Positions 34,160-42,861 of a stretch of 64,000 bases of DNA are shown one piece after another; position 1 is the stretch's first letter, and each line of letters opens with the position of its first letter. Origin of the DNA: a bacterium HR29 (GTDB lineage: Bacteria > Chloroflexota > Dehalococcoidia > Tepidiformales > Tepidiformaceae); the NCBI GenBank assembly GCA_002898215.1, contig BEIF01000002.1, positions 62,001 through 126,000 on the forward strand. The letters are read 5' to 3'. A model generated the notes under the pieces. The model ran no database searches and was not told the DNA's origin. It saw only the letters and a program-made list of their open reading frames with translations. Made by a program: the position numbers and the translations under genes.

Positions 34160-36022
34160 ATGTCGGAAACCGCCGAACTCCTCTTCTTCCTCGTGGTAGC
34201 GGCTGCGGGCGGGGCCATCGCCGCCAGCCTGGTGCGCGTCCCCAAGGTGGCGGGCTACCTGCTGGCGGGGGCGCTCGTGGGCCCGGCGGGGCTCCGTCTC
34301 GTCGACAACCCGGACCAGACGCAGTTCGTGGCCGAGTTCGGCCTGGCCCTTTTGCTCTTCGCCGTCGGGGTCGAACTCTCCTTGCGCGAGCTCTGGTCGT
34401 CGCTGCGGTCCGGCCTCGTCATCGGAGCGGGTGAGCTGCTGGTCGTCGGGGCGGTGACCTTCCCCCTCGCCCATGCGCTCGGGCTTTCGCCCCAAGGGAG
34501 CTTGCTCCTGGCCGGGGCGGCGGGCATGTCCTCCACCGCTGCGCTGTTGGCGCTGCTCGGCAGCCTCGGCGAGCGGGGCCAACGGATCGCCCCGACGGTC
34601 GTGGCGGTCGCGGTCCTGCAGGACATCGTGGCGGTGGTGCTCATCGGGGCGGGGCCGCGCCTCACGGCCGAGGCCGACACGGCGGTCTTCGCGGCCACCC
34701 TCGCCCGCATCCTCGCGGCGATCGTCGCGCTCGGCGTCGCCCTGCCGCTCCTGGCCCTGCTGGTGCACTGGGGGCTGCGGTTCGTGGTCCAGCAGGTGGA
34801 CCGCGAGCTCTTCCTCATCACGGTGGTGGCGGGCATCGGGCTGATCGCCGCGGCCTCGCTCGAACTCGGGTTGTCGGTTGCCCTCGGTGCCTTCCTGGCG
34901 GGTCTGGTCATGAGCGAGTCAGGGTATGCGGAGCAGGCCCTCGCCGAAACGCGGGCCTTGAAGAGCGTGTTCGCGGCGGCCTTCTTCGTCTCCGCCGGGC
35001 TTCTGGTCGACCCGGCGGTGGTAGCCGAGGAGGCGCGGCTGTTTGGCCTCCTGCTCGGCACGGCCGTGTTGGTCAAGTGCGTGGCCATCTCGGTGCTCGC
35101 GCGCCTCTCGGGGTGGAGCTGGAGCGGAGGTCTCCTCATCGGTGTGCTGTTGGCGAACGCCGGGGAGTTCTCCTTCGCCGTGGCGGAAGCAGCTCCCGCG
35201 GAGGTCATCCCGGCCGGTCCCCGCGCTGCCCTGGTGACCACGGTGATGGTCTCCCTGCTCGTCACCAGCGGTGTGGCTGCGGTGCTGGCCCGGGGGGCGC
35301 TGCCGGCTGCCCGCCCGAGCCCGGCCGACGTCATCCTCATCGGCTACGGCCGACTGGGACGTCAGGTGGCTCGTCTCCTACGCGAACGCGGTGTCGGGGT
35401 GTTCGTGGTGGAGCGGGACGCCGACCTCGCCCGGCTGGCGGCAGCGGACGGCTTCCCCGCCTTCTGGGGCGATGCCAGCCAGCGCGCCTTGTTGCGCAGG
35501 CTCGGGCGGGGGCGCGTCTACCTGGTGACGCCCACGGGCCAGGCGGGCGCCGACCTCGTCGATACGCTGGCGGAACTGGCCCCCGGCGCGCGGGTGGTCA
35601 CCGCCTCGGCCCCGGAGGGGCACCTTTCGCGACTCGGCCTCGACCTCACGATCGTCGACGTCGATACCCCGGCGGCCCAGCAGGTGGCCGCGGCGGTCGA
35701 GCGCGCGCTCACCACCGCCGCCCAGCCGTACACGGTGCGCTCAGCGGCCGGCACCTTCCGCTTCGCCATCGGCAGGCCCGAACGGCCGCCCCGGTGGTGG
35801 CGGCGACTCGCCGCCGACTGGTTCCGTCCGCCCGCAGCCCGTGCCGCGGAGAGGTGCCAGGCCTGCCAGGGTCGCGGCCGACGCCTGGCCGAAGGGCGCT
35901 TCGTCACCTGTTCGGTGTGTGGCGGCGACGGCCGACGCTCCCCCTTCCCCGGCTCGCTCACGGCCGCCGGCACCTTCGAAGAGGCCCCGCAGCGCTCCGG
36001 CCGTGGGACGTACGAGCCCTAG
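34160..36022 (+). CDS. KefB/CPA2-type cation:proton antiporter with TrkA-N domain and C-terminal DnaJ-like zinc finger
   Basis: About residues 1-385 form a Na_H_exchanger-type membrane domain with 12 or so spans ([15 protein letters not shown] and [11 protein letters not shown] are CPA2-typical). A TrkA-N Rossmann domain follows ([17 protein letters not shown]). The C-terminal 60 residues add two CxxC-GxG knuckles, CQACQGRG (Cys 566, 569) and CSVCGGDG (Cys 584, 587), matching DnaJ-type zinc-finger repeats. TrkA-N domains bind NAD(H) and gate K+ or Na+ flux. The zinc finger is not a normal part of this family. Its end overlaps convergent rplL by four bases. Confidence 0.9.
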   Translation: MSETAELLFFLVVAAAGGAIAASLVRVPKVAGYLLAGALVGPAGLRLVDNPDQTQFVAEFGLALLLFAVGVELSLRELWSSLRSGLVIGAGELLVVGAVTFPLAHALGLSPQGSLLLAGAAGMSSTAALLALLGSLGERGQRIAPTVVAVAVLQDIVAVVLIGAGPRLTAEADTAVFAATLARILAAIVALGVALPLLALLVHWGLRFVVQQVDRELFLITVVAGIGLIAAASLELGLSVALGAFLAGLVMSESGYAEQALAETRALKSVFAAAFFVSAGLLVDPAVVAEEARLFGLLLGTAVLVKCVAISVLARLSGWSWSGGLLIGVLLANAGEFSFAVAEAAPAEVIPAGPRAALVTTVMVSLLVTSGVAAVLARGALPAARPSPADVILIGYGRLGRQVARLLRERGVGVFVVERDADLARLAAADGFPAFWGDASQRALLRRLGRGRVYLVTPTGQAGADLVDTLAELAPGARVVTASAPEGHLSRLGLDLTIVDVDTPAAQQVAAAVERALTTAAQPYTVRSAAGTFRFAIGRPERPPRWWRRLAADWFRPPAARAAERCQACQGRGRRLAEGRFVTCSVCGGDGRRSPFPGSLTAAGTFEEAPQRSGRGTYEP

Positions 36023-36417
36023 ACGATCTCGACGGTGGCGCCCGCCTCCTGGAGCTTCTTGGCGATGTTCTGGGCCTCCTCCTTCGAGACGCCTTCCTTC
36101 ACCTTGGCCGGCGCCGATTCGACGAGGTCCTTCGCCTCCTTCAGACCAAGGCCCGGGACGACCTCGCGCACGGCCTTGATGACGTTGATCTTGTTGTCGC
36201 CGAAGCTCTTCAGGACGACATCGAACTCCGTCTTCTCCTCGGCAGCCTCGGCGGGAGCGCCCGCGGCCGCGCCCGGGACGGCGGCGCCAGCCGCGACCAT
36301 GACCGGCGCGGCGGCCGTGATGCCGAACTCCTCTTCAATGGCCTTGTTCAGGTCGCGGAGTTCGAGCAGGGTCATCCCCTTGATCAGTTCGAGAACCTGT
36401 TCGACCTTGCTGGACAT
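36019..36417 (-). CDS. rplL: Ribosomal protein L7/L12
   Basis: The 132-residue protein has the N-terminal dimerisation region ([16 protein letters not shown]), a hinge rich in Ala/Gly/Pro and the conserved C-terminal domain ending with [20 protein letters not shown]. It forms the ribosomal stalk with L10 and recruits translation factors. It follows rplJ 39 bases downstream, the standard rplJL order. Confidence 0.99.
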   Translation of the reverse strand: MSSKVEQVLELIKGMTLLELRDLNKAIEEEFGITAAAPVMVAAGAAVPGAAAGAPAEAAEEKTEFDVVLKSFGDNKINVIKAVREVVPGLGLKEAKDLVESAPAKVKEGVSKEEAQNIAKKLQEAGATVEIV

Positions 36418-36456
36418 CGGTTTCGTCTCCTCTCCGTGGTTCTCTGGCGGGCGCGG

Positions 36457-36993
36457 CTAGGCGGCAGCGCCCTGCTCTTCGAGCTGGCGGATACGCGCAT
36501 CCACCAGGCCCGCGAAGGTCCGCATCGAAGCCTGGAGCAGCCCGGCGAACGTGTAGAGCGGGGATTGCAGCTTCCCGACGACGTTCGCCAGGAGCTGCTC
36601 GCGGGAAGGCAGCGTAGCGAGGCTCTCCACCTCCTTCGCGTCGAGGACACGTCCGTCGAGCCAGCCGCCGATAATGGGCACCTGGAGGCGCTCGGCCCGG
36701 AGCACGTCGAGGAGCGCCTTCACCGGGGCGACCGGGTCACCGAATCCGAAGGCGATGGCCGTCGGACCTTGCAGGAGCTGCTTGAACTCGGGCCGCCCCG
36801 CCTGGTCGGCAGCGATGGAGGCGAGGGTGTTCTTCATCACGTGGAGCTCGGCACCCGCCGGCCGGAGGGCCCGCCGCAGCTTCGTGAGCTGGGCGACGTT
36901 CAGCCCCCGATAGTCGGCGGCAATGGCCACCTGGGCGCGGGACATCTGGTCGCGGATTTCGGCGACCATCTCGATCTTGCGCGGCGTCGGCAT
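36457..36993 (-). CDS. rplJ: Ribosomal protein L10
   Basis: The 178-residue protein shows the L10 signatures MVAEIRDQMSRAQVAIAADYRGL, ELHVMKNTL and GPTAIAFGFGDPVAPVKAL. It anchors the L7/L12 stalk to the ribosome and in bacteria represses its own operon by binding the leader mRNA, which is present just upstream. The ATG at 36993 is chosen by homology; the upstream frame is leader RNA. L1 and L11 genes are not adjacent. Confidence 0.98.
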   Translation of the reverse strand: MPTPRKIEMVAEIRDQMSRAQVAIAADYRGLNVAQLTKLRRALRPAGAELHVMKNTLASIAADQAGRPEFKQLLQGPTAIAFGFGDPVAPVKALLDVLRAERLQVPIIGGWLDGRVLDAKEVESLATLPSREQLLANVVGKLQSPLYTFAGLLQASMRTFAGLVDARIRQLEEQGAAA

Positions 36994-37019
36994 CGCAGCC
37001 ACTCCTCGGCGGCCGCCGC

Positions 37020-37174
37020 GAGGAGGAACGAGAAACGCCCCGCTGCCGGGGCGCAATACCCACAGCCGACGCCCTTCAGGCCGGCTGTTGGAACGTGCCT
37101 CGGCAGGCGCCGCATTGCGGCGTTCGCTCCGCTCCCCGCGGAGACCTGCGGTCTTCGGCTCTCCAGTTGTTCGA
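37020..37174 (-). ncRNA. L10 (rplJ-rplL) leader, ribosomal-protein autoregulatory RNA
   Basis: On the minus strand the core matches the L10-leader pattern: CCGAAGACCGCAGGT, then a GC hairpin ending in CCGCAATGCGG, then CCTGCCGAGGC (about 37092-37165). In other bacteria L10 or L10-L12 binds this element and blocks expression. A GC hairpin follows that may act as the attenuator. Confidence 0.88.
37026..37053 (-). terminator. Attenuator hairpin in the rplJ leader
   Basis: CGCCCC and GGGGCG pair around a six-base loop; on the minus strand TTTCTCGTT follows. Its position between the L10 leader and rplJ is typical of an attenuator. Confidence 0.6.
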
Positions 37175-37180
37175 GGAACT

Positions 37181-37209
37181 ACCGTAGGCGATCGGTGGCC
37201 TTGAGGCAA
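37181..37209 (-). promoter_or_regulatory. rplJL promoter (sigma70-like)
   Basis: Minus-strand TTGCCT and TACGGT are 17 bases apart, placing the transcript start near 37174, immediately upstream of the L10 leader. Confidence 0.65.
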
Positions 37210-37247
37210 ATGGAGGCGCTCGCCGAGCCCGTGGGGGTCATCCGCCC

Positions 37248-37253
37248 TATAAT
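37248..37253 (+). promoter_or_regulatory. -10 box TATAAT for the CitE-like gene
   Basis: A consensus TATAAT lies 67 bases before the ATG at 37321 and nine before an upstream in-frame GTG at 37263. It is back to back with the rplJ promoter. No good -35 is visible. Confidence 0.6.
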
Positions 37254-37320
37254 GGCCTCCGCGTGCCCCTAGCCTGGGGCGTTCCCGCTGCTCCAACTCC
37301 CCGACTGCGAGAGGATCCGA

Positions 37321-38327
37321 TGCCCCGACACCCGAACGAGGCCCTGTTCGAAGGCGAGAAGCCCTTCCCCATCATCCCTGCCTGCGAGCACTTCGCGGGG
37401 ACCGAAGAGCGGATCGCGAAGGCATTCCAGCTTCAGGAGCAGATGGGGCCCATCTTCGATATCACCATGGACCTCGAGGACGGCGCCCCTACCGGCCGCG
37501 AGCGCGAGCATGCGGAGATGGTGGTGCGGATGCAGAACAGCGACCTGAACAAGTTCAACATGGCCGGCGTCCGCATCCACGACTACACCAATCCGTACTG
37601 GAAGCAGGACGTCGATATCGTCGTCCCCGGGGCGGGAGAGCGCATCGCCTACATCACCATCCCCAAGACGACGAAGGCGGTGCACCTGGCGGAGATGATC
37701 GACTACATCCGCAACACGGCCGCCCGGGCGGGCATCAAGCGGGAGATCCCCATCCACGCCCTGATCGAAACCCACGGCGCCCTGCGCGAGGTGTGGGAGA
37801 TCGCCCAGCTCCCCAACGTCCAGGTGCTCGACTTCGGGCTGATGGACTTCGTGAGCGCCCACCACGGCGCCCTGAGTTCGGAATGCATGCGGTCGCCGCT
37901 CCAGTTCGAGCACGCGCTCATCCGGCGGGCGAAGGCCGAGGTGGTGGCCGCCGCGCTGGCGAACGGCGTCGTCCCTGCCCACAACGTGACCCTGGAGCTG
38001 CGCGACCAGAACGTGATCTACGCCGACGCCAAACGAGCCCGGGAGGAGTTCGGCTTCCTGCGGATGTGGTCTATCTATCCGGCCCAAATCGAGCCCATCG
38101 TGCGGGCCATGCAGCCGAAGACGCCGGAGATCGACGAGGCGTGCGCCATCCTGCTGAAGGCGTACCAGGCCGACTGGGGGCCCATCCAGCACGAAGGGAA
38201 CCTCCACGACCGTGCGACCTACCGCTACTACTGGGAGCAGCTCCAGCGGGCGCGGGTGATGGGCATGCCCCTCCCGCAACAGGTGGTGGACCTCTTCTTC
38301 TCCCAGCCCGCGAAGGCCGGCTCTTGA
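37321..38327 (+). CDS. HpcH/HpaI aldolase / CitE-like lyase beta subunit family protein
   Basis: The 335-residue protein shows CitE-fold motifs: FDITMDLEDGAP (metal-binding Asp/Glu), YITIPKTTKA and the ALIETHGALREVWEIAQLPN strand with the conserved Glu. CitE-like enzymes act on acyl-CoA such as citramalyl- or malyl-CoA. I prefer the ATG at 37321, which follows GAGAGGA, over the GTG at 37263. No citrate lyase alpha/gamma subunits accompany it, so it is a CitE-like enzyme rather than a citrate lyase subunit. Confidence 0.85.
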
Positions 38328-38331
38328 GGCT

Positions 38332-38928
38332 GTGGCGCTCTACCTCGTGCGCCATGGCCTGGCTGCCGCCGGCGTCGAGGACCCCGACCCGGGCCTGTCC
38401 GAGGTTGGTCGCCGCCAAGCCGAGCTGACGGCCGAGGCCCTCGCGGGGAACTCCTTCGTCCGGCTCGTGGTCTCTCCCCTGCGCCGGACGCGGGAGACGG
38501 CCGAACCGGCAGCCCGGCGGCTCGGCCTCGCGCCGGAGGTCCGCCGTGAGGTCGCCGAGGTGTTCGACCCCGCCATGCCGCCGGAGCAGCGTCGGGCGAT
38601 GATCGCCCCCTTCATGGCCAGCCGGTGGGGCCTCCAGCCGCCGGGGCTCCAGGCGTGGCGCGAACGCGTGCTGGCCGCGTTGCGCGAATTCGCCGAACAG
38701 GCGGCCGGCCGGGACGTGCTCGTGGTTTCGCACTACATCGCCATCGCTGCCGCGATCGGCGAAGCGATCGGCGACGATCGGGTCGTGCCCCTGCCGGTGC
38801 CGAACTGCTCGGTCACCATCGTCGAGGTGATAGCGGACGGGCGGCTGGGCCTACGCCAGCCGCCCTCCGTGGCTCACCTCCCGGAACCGCTCGTCACGGG
38901 GCTGCGGACCGCCCTCCCCGGAGGCTAG
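38332..38928 (+). CDS. Histidine phosphatase (SixA/phosphoglycerate mutase-like)
   Basis: The 198-residue protein carries the active-site LVRHGLAAAG motif near residue 5, the second Arg in SPLRRTRETAEPAA, and the second His in VVSHYIAIAAAIGEA. The four-base gap after the preceding stop suggests one operon. It removes phosphate from a small molecule or protein; the substrate is unknown. The GTG start is set by closeness to the neighbour. Confidence 0.9.
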   Translation: MALYLVRHGLAAAGVEDPDPGLSEVGRRQAELTAEALAGNSFVRLVVSPLRRTRETAEPAARRLGLAPEVRREVAEVFDPAMPPEQRRAMIAPFMASRWGLQPPGLQAWRERVLAALREFAEQAAGRDVLVVSHYIAIAAAIGEAIGDDRVVPLPVPNCSVTIVEVIADGRLGLRQPPSVAHLPEPLVTGLRTALPGG

Positions 38929-39221
38929 CGTCCCCCCAGTCGCCGCCGGATCTCCTCCGGATACTCGGGGAAGTACCGCTCGATGGCGCTGAGGGCGAAG
39001 CGGGGGAGGATGGCGGCGGCCGGCTCCCGCTCCAGGAGGAAGCGGAACGATTCCTCTACCAGGTGGCGAAGGTCCGTGGCCGGGCCGTAGCGCGCCTGCT
39101 CTTCGGCCGAAACGGTGACGAAGTGCGACGTGCGCGATGCTCCGTCATCGACGCGGACACGGAAGCCGTCGCCCTCGGCCTCGACCTCGATGCGCGACCT
39201 CGCCGCGCGTTCAGACCCCAT
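38925..39221 (-). CDS. Conserved hypothetical small protein
   Basis: The 98-residue protein has a beta-rich first half (IEVEAEGDGFRVRVDD... SHFVTVS) and an amphipathic helical second half (VEESFRFLLEREPAAAILPRFALSAI). Its coding quality is good. It overlaps the CoA-transferase gene upstream by 11 bases, so the two are co-transcribed and maybe coupled, and it meets the phosphatase gene in a four-base convergent overlap. No family recognised. Confidence 0.7.
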   Translation of the reverse strand: MGSERAARSRIEVEAEGDGFRVRVDDGASRTSHFVTVSAEEQARYGPATDLRHLVEESFRFLLEREPAAAILPRFALSAIERYFPEYPEEIRRRLGGR

Positions 39222-40533
39222 AGATGCGCTGGGCCTCCTTCCGAAGCTCGGCGCGGAAGTCCGGATGGGCGACGCTGACCAGCTCTTCGATGCGCTGACG
39301 AACCGTCTTGCCGCGGAGGGTTGCGATTCCCTGCTCCGTCACCACGTAATCGACGAAGCCCCGCGTCACGGTGACCACGGTGCCAGGCGGTAGCTGGGGG
39401 AGGATGCGGGAACGGCGCTCCCCGTTCACCACGGAGCTGGAGGGCAGGGCGATGATGGAGCGGCCACCTTCGCAGTACGAGGCGGCGACGGCGAACACCG
39501 TTTGCCCGCCAGGCCCGGAGAAGATCTTCCCGTCCAGCGTCTCGGCCGTCACCTGGCCGGTGAGGTCCACTTGAAGGCCGTTGTTGATGGCGACGAAGTT
39601 CCGCTGCTGCACCAGGAGGCGGAGATCATCGGTGTGGCAGAAGTCCCACAGCTCGATGCGCGGGTTCAGGTGCGCCTTGCGGGCCTCCTCCGGAGGGACG
39701 GCGGCGAACGCCGACCCGATCACTTTGCCGGGCGCGAGCTGCTTGTACCGCCCGGTGACCACGCCCTTCTCCATCAGGTCGATGACGCCGCCGGGAATCA
39801 GCTCCGTCTGGATTCCCAGGTCGTGCTTCTCCTCCAGGTAGAGGGCCAACGAGGCGGTCACGTCACCGATCCCGATCTGCAGGGTGTCGCCGTCGCGGAT
39901 GAGCTCCGTCGCGATGAGGGTGCAGATCACTTCGGTGGCGGCCTCCGTTTCGGGACTGCGCGGGGGGATGGGCGGCGGGCGGTCGTCGGCTGGGTCGTGC
40001 TCCACGAGCGCCGTGACCTCGGAGATGTGCACCCAGTTCTCGCCGTAGGTACGGATGAGCCGCTCGTCCACCTCGCAGATGATCTGGCGGGAGATGTCCA
40101 TGACGGTGCGGTTCGCCCAGAGGGCGGTGCCGAGGCTCATGAAGCCGTTCTCGTCCGGGGGCGAGGTCTTCACGATGCAGACGTCCATCCCCCGCTCGCC
40201 CCCGACGGCCTCCTGAAACCACGACTGGCGGAAGTTGCCGAGGGGGAGGTATTCGACGAGACCGGCGTTGGCTTGTTGGCGGTCGGCAGGGGTGGTGAAG
40301 CCGGAGACGACGCGGAAGGCCTCGCGGGTTTCCGGCGTGGCCCACACGAACGGCGCGACGTAGTGGTGGATCTCCACGCCGCGGAGCTCCGGATGCCGGG
40401 CGTAGAGCGCTTTGCACATCGTCTCGGGCGTGCTGCCGAACATCCCGACCCACACCCGGTCGCCGTTCTGCACGATGCGCGCGGCTTCCTCCGGGCTGCG
40501 CAGCTTCTCACCGTACCGTGCCTTCCAGTCCAT
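39211..40533 (-). CDS. Acetyl-CoA hydrolase / 4-hydroxybutyrate CoA-transferase family protein
   Basis: At 440 residues the protein has the family length. It shows the N-terminal AARIVQNGDRVWVGMFGSTPE, the SPPDENGFMSLGTA Gly motif, the presumed catalytic Glu in TELIPGGVIDLMEKGVVTGRYK-type sequence, and the C-terminal GTVVTVTRGFVDYVVTEQGIATLRGKT. It exchanges or hydrolyses CoA between short carboxylates. A minus-strand TACACT box (40588-40593) lies upstream. Confidence 0.93.
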   Translation of the reverse strand: MDWKARYGEKLRSPEEAARIVQNGDRVWVGMFGSTPETMCKALYARHPELRGVEIHHYVAPFVWATPETREAFRVVSGFTTPADRQQANAGLVEYLPLGNFRQSWFQEAVGGERGMDVCIVKTSPPDENGFMSLGTALWANRTVMDISRQIICEVDERLIRTYGENWVHISEVTALVEHDPADDRPPPIPPRSPETEAATEVICTLIATELIRDGDTLQIGIGDVTASLALYLEEKHDLGIQTELIPGGVIDLMEKGVVTGRYKQLAPGKVIGSAFAAVPPEEARKAHLNPRIELWDFCHTDDLRLLVQQRNFVAINNGLQVDLTGQVTAETLDGKIFSGPGGQTVFAVAASYCEGGRSIIALPSSSVVNGERRSRILPQLPPGTVVTVTRGFVDYVVTEQGIATLRGKTVRQRIEELVSVAHPDFRAELRKEAQRIYGV

Positions 40534-40587
40534 CGTTCCCCCGCAAGGTGTGGTGGTGCATTCCGCCGCAGGCGCGACGGAGGAGGT

Positions 40588-40593
40588 AGTGTA
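40588..40593 (-). promoter_or_regulatory. -10 box TACACT for the CoA-transferase gene
   Basis: It lies 54 bases before the start codon. Confidence 0.4.
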
Positions 40594-40695
40594 GCACGGC
40601 GCGCGCGGGAGCGAGGACGCTCGGCTCCCTTCCGGGCGCGATCTTGCCAATATGTTTATCAGAAAAACTAGGTCTCGCTCAGGAGGTGAGCTGCA

Positions 40696-41199
40696 ATGGC
40701 AACGGCACTCGTCCGCTGGGAGCCCCCGCGCAGCTTGCTCGCCGATTTCGAGCGCGTCGTCGATGACCTCTTCGCTCCCCTCCTCGACTGGGAGGAACCC
40801 TGGTTCAGCGACGTGCCCTCGTTCGCCAGCGGCCTGGAGGTGAGCGACGAAGGGGATGCCTTCGTCGTCCGGGCGCCGCTCCCTGGAGTGCGGGAAGACC
40901 AGGTCCGCATCGAACTGAACGGGCGGCGTCTCTCCCTCGTTGCCGAGGCAGAGGAACGCCGGAACGGGCGGAGGAGCGCCCGCCGTTGGGAGGCTGAGGT
41001 GTGGGTGCCCGAGGACGCCGACCCCGACCGGGCGGAAGCTCACCTCGAGCGGGGCATCCTCGAAGTGCGGCTGCCGCGGAAGAGCGGCGTTCGCCGCACG
41101 GTGCTCCGCATCACGCCGGAGGGCGTCGTGCGGGAAGAGGGGAAGCCCCGCCGGTGGCGGATTCCCTTCGCCCGCACCCTCTTCCGCCGGGTGCGGTAG
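40696..41199 (+). CDS. Hsp20/alpha-crystallin small heat-shock protein
   Basis: The 167-residue protein has the alpha-crystallin domain (about 45-135): FVVRAPLPGVREDQVRIELNGRRLSLVAEAEE and the beta-8/9 segment AHLERGILEVRLPRK. The N-terminal arm is rich in Trp/Phe. A strong ribosome site, AGGAGGTGAG, precedes the ATG. An A-rich patch (40660-40670) upstream stands out in the GC-rich sequence, but no clear CIRCE or other heat-shock operator is seen. The C-terminus is basic. Confidence 0.93.
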   Translation: MATALVRWEPPRSLLADFERVVDDLFAPLLDWEEPWFSDVPSFASGLEVSDEGDAFVVRAPLPGVREDQVRIELNGRRLSLVAEAEERRNGRRSARRWEAEVWVPEDADPDRAEAHLERGILEVRLPRKSGVRRTVLRITPEGVVREEGKPRRWRIPFARTLFRRVR

Positions 41200-41205
41200 G
41201 AGCCG

Positions 41206-42009
41206 CTAGCTCGGGCGCCGCGGGTTCGCCAGCAGCGTCTGCATCAGCGACCCGACCCGGCCTCGCTCGTCGTAGAGATGCCCAGTGATGGCGCCGATGC
41301 CGTGCGGCTCGGCGCCGCTTATCACGTCGAAGCCGACCCATCCGGGCTCTGGAGCGCGATGCACCACCAGCGTGATGTCGGCGTTGATGAACCCCACCTC
41401 CGGCGCGGCGCTGATGTGCGCTAACCCGTTGGCGAAGTCCGAGACGGCGGCGAGGTGAACGAGCGGCGAAACAGGCTCGCCGGCTACGAACGCGCAGGGA
41501 AGCCGCACCCAGGCAGCAGCCCGGCCTCCACCGCCCGGCTCGCCGAGCAGAACGCGGCGCACCTCGAGCGTCGTATGGAAGCCCTCCCTCCCGGGCATGC
41601 GGATGCGCGCCCCCACGGGTGACGACGGGAGGCGTTCGGGCCCAGGAAACGGCAGGCCGCCGAAGCGGGCCGTCGGCGGCACTTCGACCTTCGACGGCCG
41701 GATGAGAAGCGCCGAAGCCCGGCCGACGACGACGCCGTCGGCGACCAACCGGGCCTCGACGACGGCGATGCGGCGCCCCTCGCGCACCGGAACCGCTTCC
41801 GTGCGCAGCGGCGCTCGTGGCACCGGTCGGAAGAGGTCGAACGTAAAGCGGGCGGGCAGGAAGCCGGACCCCTGGGACCACTCCTCCACCGCCCGGGCGA
41901 GCAGACCAGCGGCGGGACCCCCGTGGAGGAGAGTTGGACTCCAAGGGCTGAGCGCACGCTCCGTCGGCACGAAGGCCTCCCCGTCGCGAAGGAAGACGGC
42001 GTCGCTCAC
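41206..42009 (-). CDS. Acyl-CoA thioesterase family protein, double hotdog (TesB/4HBT_3-like)
   Basis: The protein (267 residues from the GTG at 42009) shows the TesB-like N-hotdog motif LLHGGPAAGLLARAVEEW, a middle linker and the C-hotdog LVHLAAVSDFANGLAHI and GFINADITLVVHRAPEPGWVGFDV. It would hydrolyse medium or long acyl-CoA. The GTG at 42009 is preceded by a GGGAG site; a GTG at 42066 is possible. Overlapping palindromes lie upstream (42073-42098). Confidence 0.87.
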   Translation of the reverse strand: MSDAVFLRDGEAFVPTERALSPWSPTLLHGGPAAGLLARAVEEWSQGSGFLPARFTFDLFRPVPRAPLRTEAVPVREGRRIAVVEARLVADGVVVGRASALLIRPSKVEVPPTARFGGLPFPGPERLPSSPVGARIRMPGREGFHTTLEVRRVLLGEPGGGGRAAAWVRLPCAFVAGEPVSPLVHLAAVSDFANGLAHISAAPEVGFINADITLVVHRAPEPGWVGFDVISGAEPHGIGAITGHLYDERGRVGSLMQTLLANPRRPS

Positions 42010-42072
42010 GGCTGCTCCCCGTCGGTACTGGAGGCCATCGTAGTCGGCGAGTCCCCGCCGCTCCACTCGGAA

Positions 42073-42098
42073 CTGATATGAGAATCATATCGTATCAG
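42073..42098. promoter_or_regulatory. Overlapping AT-rich palindromes, candidate operator
   Basis: GATATG-N5-CATATC (42075-42091) and CTGATA-N14-TATCAG (42073-42098) share this patch, an unusual AT-rich element in GC-rich DNA. The core ATGAGAATCAT recalls a Fur-type site but is two bases short of the standard box. It lies 64-89 bases upstream of the thioesterase GTG and 220 bases before HxlR. Confidence 0.5.
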
Positions 42099-42305
42099 AA
42101 ACGGCCCAACGGCCATGGCCATCCGTTCCTTCCCGTCACTATGGTTTCCGCGTTACCGGCCACCTCCTCCTGGGTGGGGTAGGCACGCTCCTTGTGGGGT
42201 GGGAGCGTGAACCTCCGGGGTGTCGAAGGGGGCTGCCGCCCGGCCCCCTTCGATCGTTTTCTCTGGCCCGCCACGCTGCCCCTTCCGTCTGCACCATCGA
42301 CCCGA

Positions 42306-42311
42306 TACCCT
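42306..42311 (+). promoter_or_regulatory. -10 box TACCCT for the HxlR gene
   Basis: It ends six bases before the ATG at 42318. Confidence 0.4.
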
Positions 42312-42317
42312 TGCGCC

Positions 42318-42779
42318 ATGGCGCGAAGCCGCTTCGAGTCGATGGACTGCTCGGTGGCGCGGACGCTGGCCGTCATCGGGGATGCCTGGACCCTCCTCAT
42401 CATCCGTGACGCCTTCCGAGGAGTGACGCGATTCGACGACTTCCAGGCGAACCTCGGGATCGCCAGGAATGTCCTCAGTCACCGGCTCCGATTGCTCGTC
42501 CGCGAGGGCATCCTGGAGCGCCGTCCGTACTCCCAGCACCCGCCCCGCTTCGAATACCGCCTCACCGCCAAGGGGTGGGACCTCTACCCCATCATCCTTT
42601 CGCTCCTTCGCTGGGGCGACCGCTGGGCCGCCGGACCCGAGGGGCCCCCGTTGGTCCTCACCCACCTGGTTTGCGGCCAGCCGGTCCAGGGCGTGCTCGC
42701 TTGCGAGCACTGCGGCGCGCCGCTCGACCCGCGCGAGGTGAGGCCGTCGACCGCGCGCCGGCCCGTCCCCGCCTCCTGA
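42318..42779 (+). CDS. HxlR-family transcriptional regulator with C-terminal CxxC
   Basis: The 153-residue protein has the HxlR winged-helix core: DCSVARTLAVIGDAWTLLIIRDAF, the recognition helix GIARNVLSHRLRLLVREGILERRPY and the wing RFEYRLTAKG. The conserved N-terminal Cys (MDCSVARTL) is the redox-sensitive residue in several relatives. The C-terminal extension ends with a CEHCGAPLD zinc-ribbon-like pair. The divergent thioesterase gene and the palindrome at 42073-42098 may be its targets. Confidence 0.9.
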   Translation: MARSRFESMDCSVARTLAVIGDAWTLLIIRDAFRGVTRFDDFQANLGIARNVLSHRLRLLVREGILERRPYSQHPPRFEYRLTAKGWDLYPIILSLLRWGDRWAAGPEGPPLVLTHLVCGQPVQGVLACEHCGAPLDPREVRPSTARRPVPAS

Positions 42780-42821
42780 GCAGCCGTCCCGAAGGGCCCT
42801 TCACGCGCACGTCGCAAGGCG

Positions 42822-42827
42822 TACAAT
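42822..42827 (+). promoter_or_regulatory. -10 box TACAAT for the SDR gene
   Basis: The hexamer lies 34 bases before the GTG start. Confidence 0.45.
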
Positions 42828-42839
42828 CGTCGCACCTTT

Positions 42840-42849
42840 ACGTGCACGT
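42840..42849. promoter_or_regulatory. Perfect palindrome ACGTGCACGT between the SDR -10 box and its ribosome site
   Basis: A ten-base perfect palindrome falls in the predicted 5' leader and could be an operator. It is short enough that chance is possible. Confidence 0.3.
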
Positions 42850-42861
42850 GAGGAGGGCACC

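Noticed and set aside
37263-37320. Upstream GTG start of the CitE-like gene
   Set aside because: It would be near-leaderless relative to TATAAT, but the residues are not family-like and the later ATG has a ribosome site.
42073-42098. Definite Fur box
   Set aside because: Two bases shorter than the consensus and no iron gene nearby; listed only as an operator candidate.
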